From a virus: a DNA stretch of 24,089 nt. The notes beneath the pieces are model-generated. The model saw only the letters and a list, made by a program, of their open reading frames with translations. It did not search any database and had not been told where the DNA came from. Each line of letters begins with the position of its first letter. Positions within the stretch are counted from its first letter, which is position 1. Location of the stretch: positions 1-24,089 of IMG/VR virus record IMGVR_UViG_3300013108_000108; one strand, given 5' to 3'. This document shows, piece by piece, positions 8,197 through 15,579 of the stretch. Made by a program: the position numbers and the translations under genes.

Positions 8197-8421
8197 ATGA
8201 GCAAACAAAACAAGTGGGCGGAAGTCACAGAACAAAACAGTAAAGATATTGTGGATATTAAACATGATATCAAAGTTATAAAGGACAACCATCTAAGCCA
8301 CTTGGAAGCTGATATGGCAAAACAATCAAAAGCAATTGAAAAGATAGACAACCGCATTTGGTGGGTGTTGGGAATTTTAGTTGCATCAACAGTGATAGGA
8401 ATGATTAAAAATGGCTTATAA
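8197..8421 (+). CDS. XhlA-like membrane protein with coiled coil, possible lysis protein
   Basis: 74 residues. Residues about 8-52 have the heptad-like pattern of a coiled coil (NSKDIVDIKHDIKVIKDNHL onward). They are followed by one transmembrane helix at about 54-70 (IWWVLGILVASTVIGMI) and a short basic tail. This layout is that of the haemolysin XhlA / phage holin-accessory family. AAGG at 8185-8188 is the ribosome site. Together with the two-helix protein at 8457 it forms a plausible holin pair, although no endolysin is in the window. The assignment rests on layout; a general membrane anchor is the alternative. Confidence 0.6.
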   Translation: MSKQNKWAEVTEQNSKDIVDIKHDIKVIKDNHLSHLEADMAKQSKAIEKIDNRIWWVLGILVASTVIGMIKNGL

Positions 8422-8455
8422 AAAGAAGAAAAAGAAAAAATACGGTAAGAAGTAA
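8411..8455 (+). CDS. 14-residue lysine-rich peptide, MAYKKKKKKKYGKK
   Basis: The ATG at 8411 lies inside the end of the previous gene in another frame, and the TAA at 8453-8455 is one base before the next ATG. AGGA at 8397-8400 is ten bases upstream, a usable ribosome site. It encodes nine lysines in 14 residues, flanked by tyrosines and glycine. It fills exactly the space between its neighbours, which favours a real gene. A purely A-rich spacer that happens to be open is the alternative. The function is unknown; nucleic-acid or membrane binding would be a guess from charge. Confidence 0.4.
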   Translation: MAYKKKKKKKYGKK

Positions 8456-8456
8456 T

Positions 8457-8669
8457 ATGAAACTAACCCCAGAACAATTAGATGCTTGGAGAGTGATACC
8501 AAGAATGTTGATACTAACATATATGATATGTTTTTATCTTGTTATAACTTGGTTTATGGATTTACCAGATCCAAACAATGCTCAGGCAGCATTTACTAGC
8601 ACAATGATTGGTGCAGGTGCGGCTTGGTTTGGACTTTATGTAAACGGAAAATCAAATGCCTCTAAGTGA
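8457..8669 (+). CDS. Two-helix small membrane protein, putative holin
   Basis: 70 residues. A short N-terminal amphipathic part (PEQLDAWRVIPR) precedes a transmembrane helix at about 17-34, a turn rich in Pro, Asp and Asn (DLPDPNNAQ), and a second helix at about 45-62 ending GAGAAWFGLYV. Small proteins with this DPNNAQAAF...GAGAAWFGLYV signature are common in marine phage genomes and usually lack a tested function. Size and topology fit a class II holin. The gene overlaps the start of the large terminase by 14 bases. Confidence 0.6.
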   Translation: MKLTPEQLDAWRVIPRMLILTYMICFYLVITWFMDLPDPNNAQAAFTSTMIGAGAAWFGLYVNGKSNASK

Positions 8670-9891
8670 TGTTCAAAAAGAAGTTAGCAATGACCCAAGT
8701 AGATTTAAGGTTGTTGTTGCAGGAAGAAGATGGGGCAAAAGCTGGTTATCAATGCATGAGATGGCCAAACATGCTAGGTTTCCCAATAAAAAGATCTTTT
8801 ATGTTGCACCAACATACAAGATGTGTCGTCAAATATTATGGGATGACATTAAGGAAAAATTTATAAGAGCCCGTTGGGCTAAGAAGATTAATGAAAGTAA
8901 TTTAGAAATTACATTAGTTAACGGCAGTAGAATATATTTACGTTCAGGTGATAACCCTGATAATTTGCGAGGTGTAAGTATGGATTACTTGGTTATGGAT
9001 GAAGCAGCTATGATAGATCAAAAGATGTGGACAGAAGTATGCCGCGCCGCACTAAGTGACAGACAAGGCGGTGCTATGTTTATTACAACTCCACAAGGCA
9101 AAGGTAGTTGGGTTTATGATTTATGGCAAGGTGCACATTCGCAAGAGAATTACAGTGCGTTTCAATACACTACATTACAAGGTGGTAATGTTACACAAGA
9201 AGAGATTGATGCAGCACGAAACGAATTAGATGAGAAATCATTTAGACAAGAATATGAAGCTAGTTTTGAAAGTTATGCTGGTGCAATTTATTATAATTGG
9301 GACAGTGCTACACATATTAAGAAACAAGATGTAGAATTTAAGAAGAATGAAATACTACATGTTGGAATGGACTTTAACGTATCGCCAGAAGTGGCTATGA
9401 TTTGCAGAGTTAATGGCAATGAAATAAGCGTTATAGATGAAATTAGTATGGAAGGATCAAATACATTTGAAATGGCAGAGGAATTGTTAAACAGATATCC
9501 AAATAATAGGTTATGGGTTTATCCAGATGCGTCAGGACAAGCACGCAAAACCAGTTCAAATACTTCAGATCATCACATACTAAGAAATGCAGGATTTGTG
9601 TTGAAAGTTAGAAACATCAACCCACCTGTTAAAGATAGAATAGCAAGTGTGAATGCAAGTTTAAAAGCAACAGATGGTAGCGTTAAACTTACAATTGATC
9701 CAAAGTGTAGGCATTTGATTAAATGTATTAGTAGTCAGACTTACAAGGAAGGCACGAGAATTCCAGACAAAAGCGGCAACCTCGATCATATGAATGATGC
9801 TTTAGGATACTTAGTGCATTGGATTAATCCAATAAGAACTAACAAACCAGAACACGCGAACACTAGTCCGCAGTTATGGGGCCATCATTAA
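8656..9891 (+). CDS. Terminase large subunit
   Basis: 411 residues; the ATP-driven motor and nuclease that packages DNA into the prohead. Walker A is AGRRWGKS (22-29) and Walker B is YLVMDEA (111-117), with D115 and E116. The coupling motif is TTPQGKGS (144-151). The C-terminal RNase H-like nuclease has the expected acidic residues: D239 in VGMDFN, D291 in YPDASG, and D377/D381 in DHMNDALGY. All core motifs are intact. The start overlaps the upstream membrane-protein gene by 14 bases, with only a weak GGA ahead, so translation is probably coupled. The first motif lies close to the N-terminus, so no shorter start is likely. Confidence 0.95.
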   Translation: MPLSDVQKEVSNDPSRFKVVVAGRRWGKSWLSMHEMAKHARFPNKKIFYVAPTYKMCRQILWDDIKEKFIRARWAKKINESNLEITLVNGSRIYLRSGDNPDNLRGVSMDYLVMDEAAMIDQKMWTEVCRAALSDRQGGAMFITTPQGKGSWVYDLWQGAHSQENYSAFQYTTLQGGNVTQEEIDAARNELDEKSFRQEYEASFESYAGAIYYNWDSATHIKKQDVEFKKNEILHVGMDFNVSPEVAMICRVNGNEISVIDEISMEGSNTFEMAEELLNRYPNNRLWVYPDASGQARKTSSNTSDHHILRNAGFVLKVRNINPPVKDRIASVNASLKATDGSVKLTIDPKCRHLIKCISSQTYKEGTRIPDKSGNLDHMNDALGYLVHWINPIRTNKPEHANTSPQLWGHH

Positions 9892-9896
9892 AAAAG

Positions 9897-9904
9897 GATA
9901 AATA
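9897..9904 (+). promoter_or_regulatory. Putative late promoter GATAAATA before the portal gene
   Basis: The octamer lies six bases after the terminase stop codon. It is followed by a 6-base-pair hairpin, TCAACA (9917-9922) / TGTTGA (9932-9937), and then the ribosome site. The same order (AAAAGGATAAATA, hairpin, AAAGGA, ATG) occurs before the scaffold gene at 12311-12383. Confidence 0.5.
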
Positions 9905-9968
9905 ACAAATATAGACTCAACACTTGATCACTGTTGAAAGAACTACCCTTATAAAGGAAAATATAATT

Positions 9969-11447
9969 ATGTTAACATTAGAACAATTAGAACAAACACA
10001 CCCTAGCTACAATGAAGTAGCCAAACAGGCTAACTACCACTACAAATCATATGTGGGTGGAGAATTGTATAAAAGTGGTAGTTACTTAACAAAATACATT
10101 GGCGAAAACGCTGGTCCAGGTGATCAGTATGGAAAGAGATTAGATTCAACTCCACTAGACAACCATGTGCAAACAACCGTAGATATTTACAGAAGCTTCT
10201 TATTTAGAACACTTCCAAAGCGTGAATTAGGCTTGTTAATCAACAACCCGTTGGTTAATGCTTGGCTTTATGACACGGACCAAGAAGGACAAAGCCTAGA
10301 CAGTTTCTTAAAAACTGCTAACGACTTGGCTATGGTGCATGGATCAAGCTGGATATTAATCGATAAGGCAAGTTACAAAGTAGAAACAGAAGCTGAAGCA
10401 ATAGCATTAGGTATCCGTGCTTATGCGGCAGTTTACACTCCACAAAACGTATTAGATTTTTATTGGGAGCGTAACATTGCAGGCAAGATGGAACTTGAAT
10501 ACATCAAAGTAAGAGAATCAGAAAATGATGAATATGTTACATTTACATGTTGGCACAAAGGTTATATAGAAAAATACAAAGTAACCAAAGACAAGCAAGG
10601 CAACTTAGAAAAAATAGTTGAACACGAAGAATATGAAAACCCATTGGGTTACATTCCATTTGTGTTTCACGCTCCACTAAAAAGTCCTACAAAAGGTGTG
10701 GGATTAAGTTTGATTGCGGATGTGGCAAACCAACAGAAATTCATATATAATTGTGCTAGTGAAATTGAACAACATTTGAGAATCAGTTCACACCCTACAC
10801 TAGTTAAACCAACAAGCACAGATGCAGTGGCTGGGGCTGGGTCAATCTTAAATTTAGATGAGTCAGTTGATCCAGGATTGAAACCTTATTTGCTTTCACC
10901 AGCATTAAGCACAACAGATAGTATACTAAAAGCAATTGATAATGCAGTTAACAGTATTAAACGCATGACACATACAAGTGCAATACAGGCAACAACAGGT
11001 TCACCAATGTCAGGTGTAGCATTACAAACAGAAAGACAATTGTTAAATGCTAAATTAAGTGACATGGCTGATACACTAAAAGAAACAGAATATCAAATGT
11101 GGATTACTTGGTTAGATTGGCAAGCATTAAGTATGCCAGAAGACTTTAATTTGGAATATCCAGAAACATTTGATATGCGTGATGAGATGCTTGAGTTAGA
11201 ATTTTTAATGAAAGCAAGAAGTTCAGGTGTATCAAATCAAATGTTCCAAGATGAGATTAGTAGACAAGTTGTTGCACTAACAGTAGATGATGATGAAATA
11301 CAAAATGAAATCTTATCAGATATGGATGGTGGTGAATTTGAACCACACGAAATGACAAACCCAGAAACTGGAGCTGTTACTGTTGTTACATCACAAGAGC
11401 AACATGAACAATTAAGTGCATTGGGTTATACACATGAGGGTGAATAA
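9969..11447 (+). CDS. Portal protein
   Basis: 492 residues from the ATG at 9969. I prefer this to an upstream TTG because AAGGA (9954-9958) is ten bases away and the preceding 60 bases look like a leader. It would form the dodecameric ring at the prohead vertex through which DNA enters. The sequence begins LEQLEQTHPSYNEVAKQANY and has the mixed alpha/beta body and long helical C-terminal half of SPP1-like or DUF4055-like portals. Near the end of the second third is a glycine/threonine-rich stretch, ATTGSPMSGVALQTERQLLN, comparable to the conserved S-G-x-A-L segment of portals. Position after the large terminase and before a MuF-like gene supports the call. Confidence 0.82.
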   Translation: MLTLEQLEQTHPSYNEVAKQANYHYKSYVGGELYKSGSYLTKYIGENAGPGDQYGKRLDSTPLDNHVQTTVDIYRSFLFRTLPKRELGLLINNPLVNAWLYDTDQEGQSLDSFLKTANDLAMVHGSSWILIDKASYKVETEAEAIALGIRAYAAVYTPQNVLDFYWERNIAGKMELEYIKVRESENDEYVTFTCWHKGYIEKYKVTKDKQGNLEKIVEHEEYENPLGYIPFVFHAPLKSPTKGVGLSLIADVANQQKFIYNCASEIEQHLRISSHPTLVKPTSTDAVAGAGSILNLDESVDPGLKPYLLSPALSTTDSILKAIDNAVNSIKRMTHTSAIQATTGSPMSGVALQTERQLLNAKLSDMADTLKETEYQMWITWLDWQALSMPEDFNLEYPETFDMRDEMLELEFLMKARSSGVSNQMFQDEISRQVVALTVDDDEIQNEILSDMDGGEFEPHEMTNPETGAVTVVTSQEQHEQLSALGYTHEGE

Positions 11448-11449
11448 AC

Positions 11450-12310
11450 TTGGCTTTCAATGTAAAGAAACATGACAGAGTTGTTGATAAAGCATTAGAA
11501 ACTATCAAAGCTGATGTGTTTGATAATGTTAAGGCATTAGAAAATACTATTGCTGATATAGTAGCACAAGAACTCCCACCAGAAACGGTAAGACCGCAAA
11601 TATTAGCAGCAGTGGCAGAACAAAGTGAGACTGTTAAACTTGCGGCACAACCTTTAACAACTATCAGTGAAGACTTTATGGCTCAAAGTAAAAACCCGGC
11701 TGGTCCGGAAGACTTTCAAAGCCAAAGTGCATTGTTAGATTTAAGTAGTGAAGAATTAAGTAATGCAATGTCAAGCTCAGGCGAAGATATTGTAAAAACA
11801 GTGGTGCTTGGCACAGTTGCAGGAATAGGAACTGCAACATTAATAAATCAAGCACGAGGAAGAGTCAGCGGAATATATATGGATTCAACAGATCCAGATG
11901 TAAGACGCGAACAACGTAATTTACGTAAATTAGTTAAAGGTGGTGCAAGTGCGGCGTTAGTCAATCAAAGCACAAACAAACTAAGACGTATGTTACCAGG
12001 AAGTGTTAATACAGCAGGTTCAATTGCTGTTAAATTAACAACAACGGCAGATAACGTTGTAGGTAGCTATAATGGCACTTATGCAAAAGCTCAAGCATCA
12101 CGTAATGGTGTTGAGAACTTTGAATATGTAGGTGGTGTTATGGCAACAAGTAGACCTTTTTGTGTATCAATGGTAGGCAGTATAATGAATGCAGAAGATA
12201 TACAAAATCTATGGGATGGTAGTAGTTGGGCTGGTAAAGAACCAGGTGATCCATTTGTTGTAAGAGGTGGATACAATTGCCGACACTATTGGGTGCCCGT
12301 AGAAGAATAA
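11450..12310 (+). CDS. MuF-like minor head (head morphogenesis) protein
   Basis: 286 residues from a TTG start, supported by GAGGG (11436-11440) inside the portal end and by lack of a better start. The N-terminal part is helical. The C-terminal 55 residues carry the hallmark of SPP1 gp7 / Mu F-type minor capsid proteins: R-P-F-C, then a segment with A-E-D-I-Q-N-L-W, and finally GGYNCRHYWVPV with paired Cys and His. These proteins bind the portal and are carried in the head. Order portal, MuF-like, scaffold, capsid is the standard one. The weak TTG start may keep its copy number low. Confidence 0.8.
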   Translation: MAFNVKKHDRVVDKALETIKADVFDNVKALENTIADIVAQELPPETVRPQILAAVAEQSETVKLAAQPLTTISEDFMAQSKNPAGPEDFQSQSALLDLSSEELSNAMSSSGEDIVKTVVLGTVAGIGTATLINQARGRVSGIYMDSTDPDVRREQRNLRKLVKGGASAALVNQSTNKLRRMLPGSVNTAGSIAVKLTTTADNVVGSYNGTYAKAQASRNGVENFEYVGGVMATSRPFCVSMVGSIMNAEDIQNLWDGSSWAGKEPGDPFVVRGGYNCRHYWVPVEE

Positions 12311-12315
12311 AAAAG

Positions 12316-12323
12316 GATAAATA
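12316..12323 (+). promoter_or_regulatory. Putative late promoter GATAAATA before the scaffold gene
   Basis: The octamer begins six bases after the stop of the MuF-like gene. A perfect 5-base-pair hairpin, GATAC (12340-12344) / GTATC (12349-12353), follows, then AAAGGA and the ATG at 12383. The layout parallels the leader at 9892-9968 and would give extra transcription of scaffold and capsid. Confidence 0.5.
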
Positions 12324-12382
12324 AAGATATATAAAAGTAGATACTTTAGTATCCAACCCTAACTTAATAAAGGAATATTGAC

Positions 12383-13069
12383 ATGACAATTGATAATCAT
12401 GGTGTGGAAACACAAACTGAAACTGTAGACACTGGGGATACAGCAACAGGCCAAACAAATGACTCCCAGGTTGAAGCCACTAAGACTTTTACTCAAGAAG
12501 AAGTAAATGAACTTATTGGCAAACGTGTTGCCCAAGTTAACAAGAAGTATGAAGGTGTTGACGTGGCGGAATACAACGCACTCAAGAGCTTGAAAGAGCA
12601 AGTTGAGGAAGAGAAACTAATCAAGAAGGAAGACTTTAATGGTGTTCTTAAAAAGCAAAAAGAAAAGTCTGATATGGAAATATCTAAACTTAGAAGTGAG
12701 CTTGAAAAGATCAAAATTGATGGTGCATTAATTGATGCGGCATCTAAAAGTAAAAGTGTTGCTCCTGATCATGTTGCTCAACTATTGAGAGGAAACATTA
12801 GACTAGACTCAGATGGTAACGTTATGGTTACTGATGAAACTGGAAAACAACGCTATACGGATTCAGCTGATCCAATGAGTGTTACCCAACTAGTTGAAGA
12901 GTTCCTATCAAGTAATACGTATTTCAAAAGTGCAGGCCCAAGTGGTGCAGGCTCTAAAGGCAATACAAATAACGCTAGTCCACAGAGTTTGGAATTAGCA
13001 CAACTTGATCTTACTAATGCTGAACATCGAAACTTATATAAGAAGATGAAAGCTGAAGGTAAGGTATAA
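12383..13069 (+). CDS. Capsid scaffolding protein
   Basis: 228 residues. After an acidic, threonine-rich start comes FTQEEVNELIGKRVAQVNKK, the phage scaffold signature. It is followed by a long highly charged helical region (about 65-115) likely to be a coiled coil, then a small ordered region and a glycine/serine/asparagine-rich tail. Such proteins direct assembly of the prohead shell and are then removed. It directly precedes the major capsid gene, as usual. No protease gene is visible nearby and no protease motif is seen in this protein. Confidence 0.85.
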   Translation: MTIDNHGVETQTETVDTGDTATGQTNDSQVEATKTFTQEEVNELIGKRVAQVNKKYEGVDVAEYNALKSLKEQVEEEKLIKKEDFNGVLKKQKEKSDMEISKLRSELEKIKIDGALIDAASKSKSVAPDHVAQLLRGNIRLDSDGNVMVTDETGKQRYTDSADPMSVTQLVEEFLSSNTYFKSAGPSGAGSKGNTNNASPQSLELAQLDLTNAEHRNLYKKMKAEGKV

Positions 13070-13092
13070 TTTTATAATTAGGAGAAAATGAT

Positions 13093-13908
13093 ATGGCAGA
13101 CGCATATTCATCAGGTTCATCTTTAGGTGACCTACTAGTCCCGTTAAAAGCGGCGACAATTTATCAAGCACAAGAACAATCTTTGTTCTTATCAGGTGCT
13201 TTAATCCCAATGGTTTCAACACCAGGTATCACATTACGTGTTCCAAAAATTGCAGACGTTACAGCTGAATCACTAGCTGGCGCAGACTTTACAGGTGATG
13301 TTACAGCACAAAACGTAACAGACGATAAAGTTGATATCGCAGTTGACTTAATAGCTGCACGTTCAGTTGTAAGAGACTTAGGCGGAATTTCAACAGACGA
13401 AATTGGCAGATCACTTGGACAAAGTGTTGCGAAAAAGTTTGATGAAGCTTGTATTACAGCTCTAGACTCACTAGAAGTCAAAGAGACTCCAGCTGACATT
13501 GGTTCAGTGGACGTTAACGACATCTTAGAAGTTGTTGGTCAAATCCGTGGAAACGGTGAAATGGGACAGCTATACGCAGTTCTTTCACCAACTGCAGCAG
13601 TTGAGCTAATGAAAAACATTGGCACAGACGCTTATGCTGGTGGTGATTTCCAAACTGAAGCACTACGTAACGGTTTCTTAGGAAAAGTTGCTGGTGTTAA
13701 CATGTTTATGTCAGCACACGTAGAAGGTGTAACTAAGATGGGTTACATCTTTGGTGAGAACGCGGCAAGAATCGCAATGCAAAAGAATGTTGATGTAGAA
13801 ATTGGCAGACGTGCAGAAGCAGTTGGTTTTGATGTTGTGGCATCAATCGCTGCTGGTGTTGGCGTTGTTGACTCTACACGCGGTGTTAAAATGGTTGACG
13901 CAGCTTAA
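13093..13908 (+). CDS. Major capsid protein
   Basis: 271 residues with a strong TAGGAG ribosome site. The layout fits a short HK97-fold capsid protein: the helical N-terminus SLGDLLVPLKAATIYQAQEQ, a glycine/proline turn before a beta strand (VSTPGITLRVPKI), a central helix (IGRSLGQSVAKKFDEACITA) and the later strand-rich segment GVNMFMSAHVEGV. The C-terminal D-V-V-A-S-I-A-A-G-V-G-V is typical. No N-terminal delta domain of about 100 residues is present, which is consistent with a separate scaffold gene. Codons include more C-ending forms (atc, gac, aac) than in neighbours, as expected for the most highly translated gene. Confidence 0.88.
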   Translation: MADAYSSGSSLGDLLVPLKAATIYQAQEQSLFLSGALIPMVSTPGITLRVPKIADVTAESLAGADFTGDVTAQNVTDDKVDIAVDLIAARSVVRDLGGISTDEIGRSLGQSVAKKFDEACITALDSLEVKETPADIGSVDVNDILEVVGQIRGNGEMGQLYAVLSPTAAVELMKNIGTDAYAGGDFQTEALRNGFLGKVAGVNMFMSAHVEGVTKMGYIFGENAARIAMQKNVDVEIGRRAEAVGFDVVASIAAGVGVVDSTRGVKMVDAA

Positions 13909-13924
13909 TCAGTAAACACGCTTA

Positions 13925-13949
13925 TACTGGGGGGTCTAACTCCCCAGTA
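13925..13949 (+). terminator. Stem-loop after the major capsid gene
   Basis: TACTGGGG (13925-13932) / CCCCAGTA (13942-13949) with a nine-base loop. No T-run follows, so it is more likely an RNA stability or processing element, or a partial attenuator, than a full terminator. The next gene begins 20 bases later. Confidence 0.6.
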
Positions 13950-13969
13950 ATTTAACTAGGAGAAATAAA

Positions 13970-14383
13970 TTGGCTTACGCAACAGCAGAAAACTTAAACT
14001 TTTATGCACCAGAAGTATACGAAGGTGATACAGAAGATTGGGACGCAGAACTGGCATTAGCTGAAACTGATATCAAAAATAAGATTGAAGTTAAGTGGTA
14101 TGATCAGGTAAAAGGTGGATCAACATTTGATGCATCTAAATTAACTGAGTCACAATGGACTAAAGCCACTGTTTATCAAACATTGGTTGCTTATGTGTTT
14201 CCAAAAATGTCTACCTTTAGAGTTGAAGATACATTCATTGAACAAATTAAGTTTTATCAAGAAAGACTTAAAGATGAATTAGATATGCAATTCGCATTGG
14301 GTATAAAGTATGATGATGACGGAGATGGAACTACTACCGTTGAAGAAACATACAAATACGCTCAAACAAGGTTATACAGATAA
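13970..14383 (+). CDS. Head-tail connector (adaptor) protein
   Basis: 137 residues from TTG, with AGGAG seven bases upstream (13958-13962). The mostly helical start (ATAENLNFYAPEVYEGDTED) and the pattern of alanine and acidic residues followed by L-T-E-S-Q-W-T-K-A-T-V-Y-Q-T-L resemble small connector proteins that sit below the portal, such as the HK97 gp6 or SPP1 gp15 group. The stop overlaps the start of the next gene (TAATG). It is called mainly from size, helical content and its place after the capsid gene. Confidence 0.6.
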   Translation: MAYATAENLNFYAPEVYEGDTEDWDAELALAETDIKNKIEVKWYDQVKGGSTFDASKLTESQWTKATVYQTLVAYVFPKMSTFRVEDTFIEQIKFYQERLKDELDMQFALGIKYDDDGDGTTTVEETYKYAQTRLYR

Positions 14384-14811
14384 TGGCCACAATAAGCGAT
14401 AGAGAAAGTATATGTGCTGAGATTGTTTCTTTATTTAAGAAACAACGCTCAGTAAAGTTTGGTAGAGTAGTCAGGGATCCAATCATTCCTGAGGAACTAC
14501 CACGCACTGCATTTCCGGCAGTTTATGTTGAATCAAGTGATGAAGACATAGAGGATATTGCATTTAGTGGATTAAGAGAAGGAGTTATGGAAGTTGCTTG
14601 TGTTGTAGTAATATCAGGCAAGAACCGTAATACCCAACTTAATGTAGCCATTAAGGCTATGGAAGATTCCATTAATGCAGATAGAACGTTGGATGCAAAA
14701 GCAATGGATTGTTCTCTTACGAGAATAGAACAACTTGAGGCAGGTGACATGAGTCCTTTCAGCTCAAGTAGAGTAGTGTTTACAGTTTCTTATGTATATA
14801 CTATTGAATAA
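14383..14811 (+). CDS. Tail terminator / tail completion protein
   Basis: 142 residues, coupled to the previous gene by TAATG. It begins with a helix (DRESICAEIVSLFKKQRSVK). Strands follow, with P-R-T-A-F-P-A-V-Y-V, then a long helix (LNVAIKAMEDSINADRTL), and it ends with strands (RVVFTVSYVYTIE). This is the order of lambda gpU-like tail terminators, which cap the tail tube and join it to the head. It lies directly before the tube gene, as expected. An alternative is another minor neck protein. Confidence 0.6.
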   Translation: MATISDRESICAEIVSLFKKQRSVKFGRVVRDPIIPEELPRTAFPAVYVESSDEDIEDIAFSGLREGVMEVACVVVISGKNRNTQLNVAIKAMEDSINADRTLDAKAMDCSLTRIEQLEAGDMSPFSSSRVVFTVSYVYTIE

Positions 14812-14831
14812 CATTAATCAGGAGAAATATA

Positions 14832-15221
14832 ATGCCGGCAATAAAAGGTAAAGATGGTGTTTTAACTGTTGAAGGAACTGCGGTAGCACAGGTTACAGCT
14901 TATTCATTAACAGAAACATCAGAAACAGCTGAAACAACAAGTTTTGATTCCACTAACGGATTTAAAACTCATGTTCCTACTTTAAAGAGTTGGGAAGGAA
15001 GCTGTGATCTTGTTTATAACGAACAAGAAATGACTGACACGGATTTAGCCCCAGGTGGCGATCCAAAAGCACTCATTCTGTATCCAGCAGGATCAGGAAC
15101 AAGTAATTACGCAGGTGATATTATTATCACTAGCATGGAAATTACTGGTGAAACAGCAGATGTTGTTTCTGCAACAATCAACTTCACGGGAACTGGTGCA
15201 TTAACCAGAACTCAAGTTTAA
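14832..15221 (+). CDS. Major tail tube protein
   Basis: 129 residues with CAGGAG before the ATG. It begins with glycine/valine strands (GKDGVLTVEGTAVAQVTAYS) and has T-A-E-T-T-S-F-D-S, then T-L-K-S-W-E-G-S-C-D-L. It ends with VVSATINFTGTGALTRTQV. This is the recurring motif set of siphovirus tube proteins, which share the gpV/Hcp fold. It would polymerise into the tail tube around the tape measure. A strong stem-loop follows the gene, as after the capsid gene. Confidence 0.85.
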   Translation: MPAIKGKDGVLTVEGTAVAQVTAYSLTETSETAETTSFDSTNGFKTHVPTLKSWEGSCDLVYNEQEMTDTDLAPGGDPKALILYPAGSGTSNYAGDIIITSMEITGETADVVSATINFTGTGALTRTQV

Positions 15222-15228
15222 GTTAAAT

Positions 15229-15258
15229 AGTATAGGCTGGGTAATACCAGCCCATACT
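15229..15258 (+). terminator. Stem-loop after the tail tube gene
   Basis: AGTAT (15229-15233), one unpaired A, GGCTGG (15235-15240), loop GTAATA, CCAGCC (15247-15252), one unpaired C, ATACT (15254-15258). Only two T follow directly, then TAAATT. It is probably a partial terminator or 3' stabiliser that helps set a high tube-to-other-protein ratio. Confidence 0.6.
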
Positions 15259-15275
15259 TTAAATTAGGAAATGAT

Positions 15276-15560
15276 ATGGCAAAAAGTAATTCAACAATGA
15301 AAAACATGAAAGCAGAGATGCAAAAAGATTTCAATAAGTTTGTCAATGATTTCCAAAGCAATTTGAGAGTTAGAACCCCAATAAGAACAGGTGCGGCAAG
15401 ACGTGCTTGGTCTAAAGTAGGTAACTTAACAATTGGAAGTGGAACTAGTAAGAAAATTCTTACTAACCAAGTTGGCTATGCTAGTATCTTAGATGATGGC
15501 TGGTCACAACAAGAGCCTAAAGGTATTGTTGACAATGCTTTTAAGCAAACAAGAAAATAA
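15276..15560 (+). CDS. HK97 gp10-like tail completion / head-tail joining protein
   Basis: 94 residues. The core T-P-I-R-T-G-A-A-R-R-A-W, followed by N-Q-V-G-Y-A-S-I-L-D-D-G and a P-K-G near the end, matches the gp10 family (T-x-R-T-G-x-L ... Y-A-x-x-L-E-x-G ... P-x-G). In most genomes this gene precedes the tail terminator; here it follows the tube gene, an unusual but known kind of shuffle. It is short for the family. Confidence 0.6.
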   Translation: MAKSNSTMKNMKAEMQKDFNKFVNDFQSNLRVRTPIRTGAARRAWSKVGNLTIGSGTSKKILTNQVGYASILDDGWSQQEPKGIVDNAFKQTRK

Positions 15561-15579
15561 CTAACAAGGAGAAACAGTT

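Noticed and set aside
8666-8866. Forward ORF of 66 codons over the start of the large terminase
   Set aside because: It overlaps the Walker A region of an intact terminase in another frame and has no recognisable features.
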